Positions 44,827-53,261 of a DNA stretch of 64,000 bases are shown piece by piece. Under the pieces are notes generated by a model that saw only the letters and a list, made by a program, of their open reading frames with translations, had not been told where the DNA came from and searched no databases. The translations under genes were made by a program, and so were the position numbers. Each line of letters opens with the position of its first letter. Position 1 is the first letter of the stretch. Origin of the DNA: Streptomyces hygroscopicus (lineage in GTDB: Bacteria > Actinomycetota > Actinomycetes > Streptomycetales > Streptomycetaceae); the NCBI RefSeq assembly GCF_026168105.1, contig NZ_LBMW01000001.1, forward strand, positions 248,001 through 312,000. The letters are read 5' to 3'.

Positions 44827-46293
44827 GTGGGGCGGGACAGGGTGCTCGGCGGCCGGTACGAGCTGGTCGAGAAACTCGGGCAGGGAGGCATGGGAACGGT
44901 CCATCGTGGAGTTGACCGGAGGCTGCGCCGCACCGTGGCGGTGAAGCTGCTCTCCTCGACGTTGGCCCACGATCCCCAGTCACGGGCCCGCTTCCGGCGC
45001 GAGGCACACGCGGCCGCCGCGCTGAACCACCCAGCCGTCGCGACCATCCACGACGTCGGCGAGGAACCGGACCCGGACGGCCCGCGCCCCTACCTGGTCA
45101 TGGAGTACGTGCAGGGCACCACCCTCGCCGAAACCCTGAACGGCGGCCCCCTGCCGGTGGCCGAGGCGATCAAGGCGGCATGCGCGGTGCTGGAGGCACT
45201 GGGGCACAGCCACGAGCGCGGCATCGTGCACCGGGACGTCAAGCCCTCGAACATCATGCTCACCGGGCCGGACACCGTGAAGGTCCTCGACTTCGGCATC
45301 GCCAAGGCGTTCACCGAGGCCGCCACCCGCATCACCGGAAGTGGTGCGGCGATAGGCACCCCCGCCTACCTCTCGCCCGAGCAGATCAGCGGAGCGGAGG
45401 TCGACCACCGGGCCGATCTGTACGCGGTGGGATGTCTGCTGTACGAACTGCTGGCCGGGCAGCCGCCGTTCCGTGGCGAATCGCCCTTCGCCGTCATGCA
45501 TCAGCACCTGTTCACCGAACCCGTGCCGGTCTCCCGGCTCCGACCGCAGGTACCGCCGGCTGTCGAGGCGGTGGTCGAGCGCGCCCTGCGCAAGGACCCC
45601 GCGGAGCGGTTCGCCGATGCGGGGCAGATGGGCGCGGCCCTCGCGGGCGCCCTGGCACAGGCCTCCATGGCGACGGTCCGGGCCACCACGTCCTTCCCGC
45701 CGGAAAAGCGATCCGGCGGCTCAACCCCGCTCCGGGACAGGTTCCGATTCTCATGGCGCCCTTCGCCGGAGAGCGCTGTGGCCCTGCTCGGATGCCTGCT
45801 GTCGTTCCTGTGCGCACGCGGGCAACTCGTGGACACCGCTCACTTCGGCTGGGTCGCCATCATGGCCGGCGTGTTCGGACTGATGACACTGCCCTGGTCG
45901 GCACGCCTGTCGTGCGCGGTGGCCTGGGGACCGGTGGCCGAGGCCGTGGCGGTCAACTCCGAACTGCGGCGCGCCTACGCAGGGTGGGACAGCTCGTACG
46001 TCGGCATCGCCGCCTTGCTGGCGCTGGCCGCCGTCGGCTGCCTCGTCGGCGCGGCACGCAGCCGGGGGCGCGGCGCCGGCTCACTGGTCGCCTTCTGGTT
46101 CAGTGCCACCGCATCGATCTGGTACGTCCTCGACGACCTGCACAAGCTCTTCGTCTTCTACCTGCTGCTGTCGCTGATGGCCATTGCCACCCTGTCGTGG
46201 GAGACCGCCGCACTCGTGCGGCGCCGGGCCGGGGCGGGGCGGGCGGCGCCGGAAGGGCCGCCCGCCAAGGCCGCATCGCCGCAAGAGCGGTGA
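44827..46293 (+). CDS. Membrane Ser/Thr protein kinase (PknB-like) with multi-TM C-terminus
   Basis: GTG 44827 follows GGAGG; 488 aa. Kinase domain: glycine loop LGQGGMGTV, Lys 40 in VAVK, HRDVKPSN (Asp 137), DFG (Asp 155), and the APE-like SPEQ. After a short linker four to five hydrophobic segments (for example SAVALLGCLLSFLCARG, IMAGVFGLMTLPWSARL, LFVFYLLLSLMAIATLS) anchor it. No PASTA or other sensor repeats are seen, so sensing is likely within the membrane. It phosphorylates unknown cytoplasmic targets. Confidence 0.92.
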   Translation: MGRDRVLGGRYELVEKLGQGGMGTVHRGVDRRLRRTVAVKLLSSTLAHDPQSRARFRREAHAAAALNHPAVATIHDVGEEPDPDGPRPYLVMEYVQGTTLAETLNGGPLPVAEAIKAACAVLEALGHSHERGIVHRDVKPSNIMLTGPDTVKVLDFGIAKAFTEAATRITGSGAAIGTPAYLSPEQISGAEVDHRADLYAVGCLLYELLAGQPPFRGESPFAVMHQHLFTEPVPVSRLRPQVPPAVEAVVERALRKDPAERFADAGQMGAALAGALAQASMATVRATTSFPPEKRSGGSTPLRDRFRFSWRPSPESAVALLGCLLSFLCARGQLVDTAHFGWVAIMAGVFGLMTLPWSARLSCAVAWGPVAEAVAVNSELRRAYAGWDSSYVGIAALLALAAVGCLVGAARSRGRGAGSLVAFWFSATASIWYVLDDLHKLFVFYLLLSLMAIATLSWETAALVRRRAGAGRAAPEGPPAKAASPQER

Positions 46294-47027
46294 GCGGGCC
46301 GTCGGGTGTTGAGGTGTCCCGAAGCGGCAGGGGCGTGACGGCGGGGCAGATCAGCAGGAGCCGGCCGTCGGGTTGCGGCGCTGCCAGGAGGTGGTCGGCC
46401 CAGAACAAAGAGGGCTGCAGGATGATGCCGTGGCCGTGAAGGGTGAGGTCGAGGTCGCGGGGAAAGCGTGCTTCAAGGGTCATGCCGCGCCAGCGGACGA
46501 ACGGCGCCAGCCCGGTCAGGGCAGCGGCAGTCCCTGCTGGGCGATGATGCGGGAGCGCCAGGCCGCCTCGGCATGGAAGCCGGCCCGGATACGGGGCCAC
46601 GCCTCGGTGATGACGTCGGCGTGGGCGGTGCGGACGGCCCCTTCGAGGGTCTGCCAGGCGTGCCGGTCCCGCTCGGCGAGCCGACGCACCCAGGGAGTGA
46701 GCGGGCGGTCGATGACGCACATCCGGCGCAGCTCCGCGCCCGCCCGGGCTCGGGGCGTGGACAGGGTCTGGTCCATGCCTTCTTCGAGACCGTGACTGGG
46801 TGGGTCCAGGAACAGCGGCCCGGCGCCCAATGGGGAGACCAGCTGCAATAGGGCCGCGCTCGCCGCGGAAGGGTGCGGGCCACGCGCTGCCGCCACGGAG
46901 TGAACACCGGGTGTGCATCGCGGCGCTGCAGCATTTCGAAGGCCAGGCAGAGTTCGGCCAGCGGGGCCGGCTGGTCGGCGACCGTCACCTTGAGCAGATC
47001 CTCTGACGTGCAGTGGACACGCAACAC
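46290..47027 (-). pseudogene. DUF5937/ArsR-like regulator, frameshifted twice and truncated
   Basis: Three consecutive frames on the minus strand together give one family member. Frame A from 47027: LRVHCTSEDLLKVTVADQPA, EMLQRRDAHPVF. Frame B from about 46865: QLVSPLGAGPLFLDPPSHGL, AELRRMCVIDRPLTPWVRRL, stopping at 46516. Frame C: ALTGLAPFVRWRGMTLEARF, PRDLDLTLHGHGI, LLLICPAVTPLPL. The usual C-terminal HTH is missing where the kinase gene ends. Two frameshifts (near 46865 and 46525) plus the truncation make it inactive. Confidence 0.7.
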
Positions 47028-47059
47028 GTCAACCCCCGCCGATGCACGAACAATTCAGC

Positions 47060-47260
47060 TTTCACTCAAAGCATCGCGCCCCTCCACCGGAGCGGCGAGT
47101 CTGTTACACGCCAGACAACTGGCCCTCACACCGGCCATCGCAATCGCATCGGCCGGCGCGACCAAGCCGGACGGGGCGGAGTTGGCGGCGATGGCCGAAC
47201 CCCAGTCGTGGCCGACGATCACCGCGCACTGCTCCCCCAAGGGCTCAATGCCGATCATGC
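47060..47260 (-). pseudogene. Alpha/beta hydrolase (epoxide hydrolase-like) fragment
   Basis: A short reverse frame encodes GEQCAVIVGHDWGSAIAANS followed by an A-x-x-M helix. VGHDWG is the nucleophile elbow of epoxide hydrolases and haloalkane dehalogenases. No N-terminal oxyanion strand or C-terminal His region is present nearby. A decayed fragment adjoining another pseudogene. Confidence 0.45.
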
Positions 47261-47434
47261 TGCGCCGTAGGATGCCGCACCTCCACCCGAAGCCGACATT
47301 CACCGGGCCCGGTGCGAGGCGCCGCGTCGTACCGGCGGACGATACTCCCGCGGAATTTTTTGTGACCGACCGGCCTGCGCGGGGTCTCCACTTACGTAAA
47401 CAGCATGGACGGGCTTTGTCGGAAGGAGCGCGAG
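47261..47434. other. Promoter region of the sigma-CAP gene
   Basis: No supported gene. It should contain the promoter of the ECF sigma-CAP fusion; I cannot assign a confident -35/-10. Confidence 0.3.
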
Positions 47435-49087
47435 ATGACATACACCCAAGGGGACGCGCAGCTGGTGGCGGCGGCGCGCGAGGGAGTGCAGGAGGCACTG
47501 GACGAGCTGGTGAGCCAGTACCTTCCGCTCGTCTACAACATCGTCGGGCGTGCTCTGCTGGGACGCGCCGATGTGGACGACGTGGTGCAGGAGACGATGC
47601 TGCGCGTGGTACGGGGCCTGTCCGGGCTCCGGGACGAGCAGGCGTTCCGGTCCTGGCTCGTCGCGGTGACCATGAACCAGATTCGGACCTACCGCCAATC
47701 GCGCTCGACACCCTTGCACGACCTGGACGAGCTCGCGGCCGTGGCGGACCCCGGTGCGGACTTCGCGGACCTGACGCTGACCGAGCTCGGCCTGTCCGGA
47801 CAACGACGGGAGACCGTGGAAGCAACCCGGTGGCTGGATGAGGACGACCGGGAGCTGCTCTCGCTGTGGTGGCTGGTCACGACCGGACACCTCACCCGTG
47901 CAGAGCTGGTGGACGCGGCAGGCCTGGACTCCCATCATGTGACGGTCCGGGTGAGCCGGATGAAGGCACAGCTGGAGACCGCGCGCATGGTGGTACGTGC
48001 GTTGGCCGCGGACCCCCGTTGCCCCGAACTGGCCCAGACCATCCACATGTGGGACGGCCGACCGAGCACGCTGTGGCGCAAGCGCCTGGCGCGCCATCTG
48101 CGCGAATGCGTGCACTGCGGCAGTCTGGGCGCGGATCTGGTCCCGGCGGAACGCCTGTTGGTGAATCTTGCCCTGGTTCCGCTGCCGCTCGGCATCACGG
48201 CGCTCGTCCTGGCGCGCACAGCGGGGCAGGCGGCGGCGCCCGCGGGATACGCGATGTCAGCGCCGTCGACGCATGACCGGCCGGTACCCCGCCGACGTAT
48301 CCACGCACCCAAACACCGCGCCCGGCGCTCGCTCGCAGAGTTCACCGGCAAGCCGCTGTTGACGGCTGCCGCGGTCACGGCCACCGTCACGGCGGCAGTG
48401 GGCATCGGTGTCCTCGCCTCAGGCCCCGGCAGCGGGCATTCGACGGTGGGCCAAGAGCGCCTCGACGAGACAGGCGAGACCAGCGGTACCCCGACGCCGA
48501 GCGCGACAGCGACTCCCTCGGCCGAGACAACCCCTCCGAAGCCTTCACCGAGCAAGACCCCCAGGCATACCGCTTCCCCTTCCCCCACGCACACGGCCTC
48601 CTCCAGCCCTCACACGACGGCTGCTCACCCGCTCACGGCGTCTCCGTCCGCCGCCAGCCCGGAGGCCGCGGCCGCCGCGCAGGTCCTCGCCGTCATCAAT
48701 CAGGCCCGCGCGGCGCAGAACCTGGCGCCGCTCCAGCCGCTCACGGGCCTGGAGTCGAGCGCGGGAGCGCACAACCAGACCATGGCTGCAGGCTGCGGCC
48801 TGCAACACCAGTGCCCTGGCGAAGCAGCCTTCGGCGACCGGGAGCACGCAGCAGGCGTCTCCTGGGGCGCGGCCGGCGAAAACATAGGCACCGGCGGGCC
48901 CATAGCGCACACCACGGCCGCACTCACCGACATGGCCGTGGGCATCACCAAGTCCATGCTCGCCGAGCAACCACCCAATGACGGCCACCGCCGGAACATC
49001 CTCAACCCCGGCTTCCGTCACATAGGCATCCAGATACTGCACGACAAATCTGGCACATTGTGGATGACTCAGGACTTCTCCGACTGA
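47435..49087 (+). CDS. ECF sigma factor fused to zinc motif, membrane segment and extracellular CAP domain
   Basis: ATG 47435 follows AAGGAG; 550 aa. Sigma region 2 (about 15-90: QYLPLVYNIVGRALLGRADV, DDVVQETMLRVVRGL) and region 4 (about 130-185). An anti-sigma-type HxxxCxxC motif at His 221/Cys 225/Cys 228 (HLRECVHC) follows. Hydrophobic segments lie at about 240-262 and 307-327, then a Thr/Ser/Pro-rich linker (350-405). A CAP/SCP domain (about 412-548) has AGENIG and DGHRRNILNPGFRHIGI. This puts sigma, its likely regulator, the membrane link and a sensor in one chain. Release by proteolysis is inference. Confidence 0.85.
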   Translation: MTYTQGDAQLVAAAREGVQEALDELVSQYLPLVYNIVGRALLGRADVDDVVQETMLRVVRGLSGLRDEQAFRSWLVAVTMNQIRTYRQSRSTPLHDLDELAAVADPGADFADLTLTELGLSGQRRETVEATRWLDEDDRELLSLWWLVTTGHLTRAELVDAAGLDSHHVTVRVSRMKAQLETARMVVRALAADPRCPELAQTIHMWDGRPSTLWRKRLARHLRECVHCGSLGADLVPAERLLVNLALVPLPLGITALVLARTAGQAAAPAGYAMSAPSTHDRPVPRRRIHAPKHRARRSLAEFTGKPLLTAAAVTATVTAAVGIGVLASGPGSGHSTVGQERLDETGETSGTPTPSATATPSAETTPPKPSPSKTPRHTASPSPTHTASSSPHTTAAHPLTASPSAASPEAAAAAQVLAVINQARAAQNLAPLQPLTGLESSAGAHNQTMAAGCGLQHQCPGEAAFGDREHAAGVSWGAAGENIGTGGPIAHTTAALTDMAVGITKSMLAEQPPNDGHRRNILNPGFRHIGIQILHDKSGTLWMTQDFSD

Positions 49088-49339
49088 GGGCAGTCGCCTT
49101 GGGGAGTGCGTTCCTGCGCCGCCGCATCGCTCCGCGACTCCCTCTTGGAGCGACGCGTGCGGACGGCTCGGCAGCCGTCGGCGCACGCCGATCCTGCGGC
49201 CTGGGTGTGACGGTTTCGGCAGGCCTCCGTTGGAACCGGATGGTGCCGCCGATGGTCTGCTCATGCAAAAGGGCCGGGTGCACCCGCGGTTGGTGTCCCG
49301 GCGCTGTTGTCGAACGACGGGGAACGGGAACGGACGACG

Positions 49340-50032
49340 ATGAAGGCCGGGAAGACGTTGAGGCGGGTGCCGGGCACCGCTGTGTACGTGACAGCCCTGC
49401 TGTCGACCGCATGGTGGCTGAAGGGGCAATCCGCTGCCGAACGCGCCCGTTTCGTGCGTCACAACAGCAGCAACGTCCATCACATCGACGTCGGCAAGTG
49501 GTGGACCCTGTTCACCAGCGGTCTGGTCGTCGACGGCGTCCCTGCGCTGGTGGGCATCGGGGCCGTGGCCGCGGTCCTGGGATGTGCGGAGTGGCGCCGG
49601 GGCACCTTGCGTGCCTGCACGGTGTTCGTCTACGGCCACCTCACGGCAACCCTGATGACCGAGGGCTTCCTGTGGCTGATGCACGTAGTCCGTCTGCCTG
49701 GTGTTCCCACCCGCGCCCGCGATGTGGGCATCAGCTACGGGCTGGTGACCACGGCTGCCTGTCTGCTCGCCCTCGCCGGGGGGCGCCTGGCCCGTTACGG
49801 GCTGGCACTGCTCGCCTCGGTGCTGACCGTCGCATTGCTCTACGACCAGGAACTTGCCGATGTCGGCCACCTGATCTCTCTCGTGCTGGGTGCCCTCGCG
49901 GCCCGCACCGACTGGCTGCGTGCCCCATCGGGCCCGGCAACGGCCGCGCCCGCCGCGCCGGCATCTCCTGACAGCGAGGAGTGGACAACTCCACGCCACA
50001 CCCCGGCGCATACGGCGGGCCGTCAGGAGTAG
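49340..50032 (+). CDS. Rhomboid-like polytopic membrane protein
   Basis: ATG 49340; TTG 49307 is an alternative. 230 aa with about six hydrophobic segments (VYVTALLSTAWWL, LVVDGVPALVGIGAVAAVLG, VFVYGHLTATLMTEGFLWLM, SYGLVTTAACLLALAG, YGLALLASVLTVALLY, VGHLISLVLGALAA). A conserved His in VYGHL and DVGHL, and NVHHIDVGKWWTLFTSGL near the start, match the rhomboid-like actinobacterial membrane protein family. The GxSG Ser-His dyad of active rhomboid proteases is not visible. Probably non-proteolytic. Confidence 0.7.
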   Translation: MKAGKTLRRVPGTAVYVTALLSTAWWLKGQSAAERARFVRHNSSNVHHIDVGKWWTLFTSGLVVDGVPALVGIGAVAAVLGCAEWRRGTLRACTVFVYGHLTATLMTEGFLWLMHVVRLPGVPTRARDVGISYGLVTTAACLLALAGGRLARYGLALLASVLTVALLYDQELADVGHLISLVLGALAARTDWLRAPSGPATAAPAAPASPDSEEWTTPRHTPAHTAGRQE

Positions 50033-50136
50033 TTCGGCGGCCTACGGTCGTCCAGCGCGTCGAGCGCGCCTCGGGCCCCAGGCACTCGACACGGAGCGGT
50101 CCGGCACGGCCATTTGCAGTATGACGAAGCCGGGCG

Positions 50137-50556
50137 CTACAGGGAGATGCGACGCTCGTCGGGGGTGATGGGCAAGTCGTTGATGCTGGCGTAGCGCTTG
50201 CGCATGAGGCCGTTTGCGTCGAACTCCCAGTTCTCATTGCCGTAGGCGCGGAACCAGTGGCCTTCGGCGGTGCGGTACTCGTACTCGAAGCGCACCGCGA
50301 TCCTGTTGTCGGTGAATGCCCACAGCTCCTTGCGCAGCCGGTAGTCGAGCTCGCGCTCCCACTTGCCGCGCAGGAACCTGACGATCTCGGCTCGGCCGTT
50401 GATGAACTGGTCTCGATTGCGCCACTCGGAGTCCTCGGTATAGGCGAGGGCGACCTTTTCGGGGTCGCGGCTGTTCCAGGCGTCCTCGGCGAGCTGGACC
50501 TTCCGTCGGGCGGTGTCCTCGGTGAACGGCGGAAGCGGGGGGCGCCGGTCGGCCAT
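50137..50556 (-). CDS. DUF1348 (NTF2-fold) protein
   Basis: ATG 50556; 139 aa. [76 protein letters not shown] and [14 protein letters not shown] are hallmarks of DUF1348 proteins, a nuclear-transport-factor-2-like group. Their enzymatic role is unknown. It is divergent from a TetR gene, with two GAGAAC-N4-GTTCTC operators between them, so it is probably repressed by that TetR. Confidence 0.9.
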   Translation of the reverse strand: MADRRPPLPPFTEDTARRKVQLAEDAWNSRDPEKVALAYTEDSEWRNRDQFINGRAEIVRFLRGKWERELDYRLRKELWAFTDNRIAVRFEYEYRTAEGHWFRAYGNENWEFDANGLMRKRYASINDLPITPDERRISL

Positions 50557-50575
50557 GACATTCCTCTCCTCAAGG

Positions 50576-50627
50576 GAGAACGTTCGTTCTCCACTCTGTC
50601 GACTACAGTAGGAGAACGATGGTTCTC
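50576..50627. promoter_or_regulatory. Two GAGAAC-N4-GTTCTC TetR operators
   Basis: GAGAAC-GTTC-GTTCTC at 50576-50591 and GAGAAC-GATG-GTTCTC at 50612-50627. Both have perfect 6-bp arms, with centres 36 bp apart. They flank the divergent start region between the DUF1348 gene and the TetR gene. Confidence 0.8.
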
Positions 50628-50646
50628 GCGCAAGAGGAGGGGTTCT

Positions 50647-51228
50647 GTGGCCACCGTAGACATCGAAACGCTCAGGACGCAGGTGCTGGACGCGGCCGAG
50701 AGCCTCTTCTACGGGCAAGGCCTCCAGGCGGTGGGGATGGACGCGATACGCTCCGCCGCCGGGGTCTCCCTCAAGCGGCTGTACCAGCTCTTCCCCTCCA
50801 AGGAGGACCTGGTCGAGGCCTACCTCTCACGCCGTGACGCGCGCTGGCGCGAGGAACTCGCCCGATACGTGGACGGCCACGGCTCCCCCCGCGAGCGCCT
50901 GCTCGCCGTCTTCGACTGGCTCCACCAGTGGTTCAGCGAGGAGGGCTTCCGTGGCTGCGCCTTCATCAACTCCTTCGGCGAGCTGGGCGCCGTCTCTCCG
51001 GGCATCACTCAAGCCGCCCGCGCCCACAAGGAGGCCTTCCACAGCTACCTGGCCGGTCTGGTGGCCGCAGCCGGCGAACCGGCCCGGCTGACCGAGCAAC
51101 TCGCCCTGCTGGCCGAAGGAGCGATCACCACGGCGGCGATCTCCGGATCCCCCGAACCCGCCCGGCATGCCCGCGCCACCGCGGAGCACCTCCTGAGCGC
51201 ATCGCCCGCGGCCACCGGCGCCCGGTAG
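50647..51228 (+). CDS. TetR-family regulator
   Basis: GTG 50647 follows AGGAGGGG; 193 aa. [59 protein letters not shown]. The ligand domain has [20 protein letters not shown], a pattern of the TetR subfamily that regulates reactive or oxidoreductase genes. It likely binds its own two operators and represses the DUF1348 gene. Confidence 0.9.
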   Translation: MATVDIETLRTQVLDAAESLFYGQGLQAVGMDAIRSAAGVSLKRLYQLFPSKEDLVEAYLSRRDARWREELARYVDGHGSPRERLLAVFDWLHQWFSEEGFRGCAFINSFGELGAVSPGITQAARAHKEAFHSYLAGLVAAAGEPARLTEQLALLAEGAITTAAISGSPEPARHARATAEHLLSASPAATGAR

Positions 51229-51367
51229 CGCATCGCCCGCCCATGGCCTCACCCTCGCAGACCGCTCGCACGGCGTGGACCAAGAGCCGTCCGGCAGGTG
51301 CCTGCACGGGCAAGGACCTGTTCCCGATCCCCGGCCGTGAGTAGCCTGACGTTTTTGGACCGTTTGT

Positions 51368-52129
51368 ATGTCCGAGAGGCTGCTGCCGGTGACGGGTGGG
51401 TGGGCACCGGGCCTGTTGCTGGGCGGGATCGTGCTACTGGGTGCCTGCGTGCAATGGCTCACCGGGATGGGGTTCGCGCTGGTCGCCGTTCCCGCGCTCG
51501 TGCTGCTCCTCGGGCCGGCCGAAGGCGTCGTACTCGCCAACTGCGCCGCCGGGGCCGTCAGTCTCGTCGGTCTCGCTGCCGGGTGGCGGCGGGTGCGGCT
51601 GGAGGCCATGGTGCCGTTGTGCGTCGCGGCCGTGTGCACCGTACCGGCCGGGACGTGGGTGGCGCGACGGCTGCCCGAGCCTTGGCTCATGGCCTGCCTG
51701 GGGGCTCTCGTCACCGCGGCTGTCGTGCTCGTGATGCACGGGACGCGAGTTGCCGCTCTGCGCGGCGGCGCCGGTTCGGTCACCGCTGGGGCCTTCGGCG
51801 GATTCATGAACTCCGCGGCGGGTGTGGGCGGCCCTCCCTTGTCCCTCTTCGCCCTCAACGCGGGGTGGTCCGTGAGGGAGTTCGTGCCCAACGCTCAGTT
51901 CTACGGGGTCGTCGTCAACACCGTCTCGGTGGCGTCCAACGGTATGCCGAGGCTCAGTCCCCCTGTATGGGGTCTCGCCGTCGCCGCAATGGCCGCGGGC
52001 GCTCTGATCGGCAGGCAACTCGCCGGGCACGTACCCGAGAAGCGGGGACGTCTGCTCGTACTCCTGCTTGCCCTGGCAGGAGGCGCGAGCACACTCGGAA
52101 AGGGGCTGTGGGGGCTGTGGCGGCCTTGA
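51368..52129 (+). CDS. TauE/SafE-family sulfite exporter-like membrane protein
   Basis: ATG 51368; 253 aa, eight hydrophobic segments. TauE/SafE features: GACVQWLTGMGFALVAVPAL at the start, LGPAEGVVLANCAAGAVS, and the second half repeat GSVTAGAFGGFMNSAAGVGG followed by PPLSLFALNAGW. The inverted-repeat Gly-rich motifs match this family of anion (often sulfite or sulfoacetate) exporters. No sulfur-metabolism genes are adjacent, so the substrate is uncertain. Confidence 0.85.
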   Translation: MSERLLPVTGGWAPGLLLGGIVLLGACVQWLTGMGFALVAVPALVLLLGPAEGVVLANCAAGAVSLVGLAAGWRRVRLEAMVPLCVAAVCTVPAGTWVARRLPEPWLMACLGALVTAAVVLVMHGTRVAALRGGAGSVTAGAFGGFMNSAAGVGGPPLSLFALNAGWSVREFVPNAQFYGVVVNTVSVASNGMPRLSPPVWGLAVAAMAAGALIGRQLAGHVPEKRGRLLVLLLALAGGASTLGKGLWGLWRP

Positions 52130-52213
52130 ACACCGGGGCGTCATCCGGCGACCTACCAAGGACTCCCGCCCGGTGGGCAGGTCGGGCGAGAACGGACACG
52201 AGCTGCGTTGCGG

Positions 52214-53131
52214 TTACTCACACGGGGCGAGAGCCCGCGCGACAACGCGCGCCGCGTCGGCGATCAGCCCGTCGTCCGTCGGCGCGTCCTTGGTGGCCTT
52301 CGACGACAGAACAGTCAGCACGATCGGTGTCCTCCTGTTCGTCCAGGCGACGCCGATGTCGTTGGCGCTCGCATAGTCGCCCGTGCCCGTCTTGTCCGCC
52401 ACGACCCAGCCGTCCGGCAACCCAGCGCGGAACCGTTTGCCGCTGGTGGTGTTGCCCTTCAGCCATGTCACGAGCTGCTCCCGGTCGGCACCGGCCAGCG
52501 CCCGGCCCAGCGTCAACCGCTCCAAGCTCCGACCGAGGGCCTCGGGTGTGGTGGTGTCGCGCAGGTCGCCGGGGAGGGCGGTGTTCAGATCGGTCTCCCA
52601 ACGGTCGAGGCGGCTCACCGGATCGCCGATCGAGCGGAAGAACCGGGTGAGGCCGCGCGGTCCGCCGATCTGGCGCAGCAGGAGGTTGCCCGCCGCGTTG
52701 TCGCTGTACTGGATCGCCGCCGCGCACAGTTCGCCCACCGACATGCCGACATCCACGTGCTCCTTGGTCTTCGGGGAGTTGGGCAGGATGTCCCTCGGCG
52801 GGTAGTGGATCACCTTGTCCAGCGGCGCACAGCCGGCGTGGCCGCGGAGGATCGCCGCGGCGGCAAACGCCTTGAACGTCGAGCACATCGCGAAGCGCTC
52901 CTGCGCCCGGTGGGACATGACTTGCCCGGTGCGGACGTTGTGTGCGTACACCCCGAGGCGCGCGCCGTACCGCTGCTCCAGATCGCTCAACTCGTCTTCG
53001 GCGCCGCTCGGTCCGGAGTACGCCGTCGCCGATGCGGCCGGGGCCGACAGGGCAGGGACGGCTACGGCGGCGGAGAGGGCGAGGCCGGTCTTGAACAGGC
53101 CGCGCCGCGGCAGGGGGGTGGCAGTGGCCAT
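52214..53131 (-). CDS. blaL: Class A beta-lactamase, Tat-exported
   Basis: ATG 53131 with GGGAGAT; 305 aa. The Tat signal (PRRGLFKTGLALSAAVAVPA) predicts export. Catalytic residues: SxxK Ser 84/Lys 87 (CSTFK), SDN 143-145, Glu 179 in RWETDLN, and KTG 247-249 (ADKTGTGDY). All class A motifs are intact. It hydrolyses penicillins outside the cell. It is divergent from a LysR gene and a BlaB-like gene, which is the blaL/blaA/blaB arrangement known from Streptomyces cacaoi; blaL is used by that analogy. Confidence 0.92.
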   Translation of the reverse strand: MATATPLPRRGLFKTGLALSAAVAVPALSAPAASATAYSGPSGAEDELSDLEQRYGARLGVYAHNVRTGQVMSHRAQERFAMCSTFKAFAAAAILRGHAGCAPLDKVIHYPPRDILPNSPKTKEHVDVGMSVGELCAAAIQYSDNAAGNLLLRQIGGPRGLTRFFRSIGDPVSRLDRWETDLNTALPGDLRDTTTPEALGRSLERLTLGRALAGADREQLVTWLKGNTTSGKRFRAGLPDGWVVADKTGTGDYASANDIGVAWTNRRTPIVLTVLSSKATKDAPTDDGLIADAARVVARALAPCE

Positions 53132-53212
53132 GTGCAGAGATCTCCCGTTGGTCCGTCGTCATTGGATCAGGCCTTCGACGAGGGACAGCCAAACAGCAGA
53201 ACTCCACCCATG

Positions 53213-53252
53213 TCCAAGAGTGAACATTGAAGGCGTCATAACTTATTGATAT
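53213..53252. promoter_or_regulatory. Candidate LysR (BlaA-type) binding sites between blaL and the LysR gene
   Basis: ATAACTTATTGATAT (53238-53252) has the LysR T-N11-A form (T53239, A53251). TGTCCAAGAGTGAACA nearby has TGT/ACA ends. Both lie in the 130-nt divergent promoter region. Single T-N11-A matches are common in random DNA, so this is tentative. Confidence 0.45.
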
Positions 53253-53261
53253 GAATGCCAG

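Noticed and set aside
49307..49339. TTG 49307 as the start of the rhomboid-like gene
   Set aside because: The added residues are hydrophilic and the ribosome site is no better; ATG 49340 gives the usual family N-terminus.
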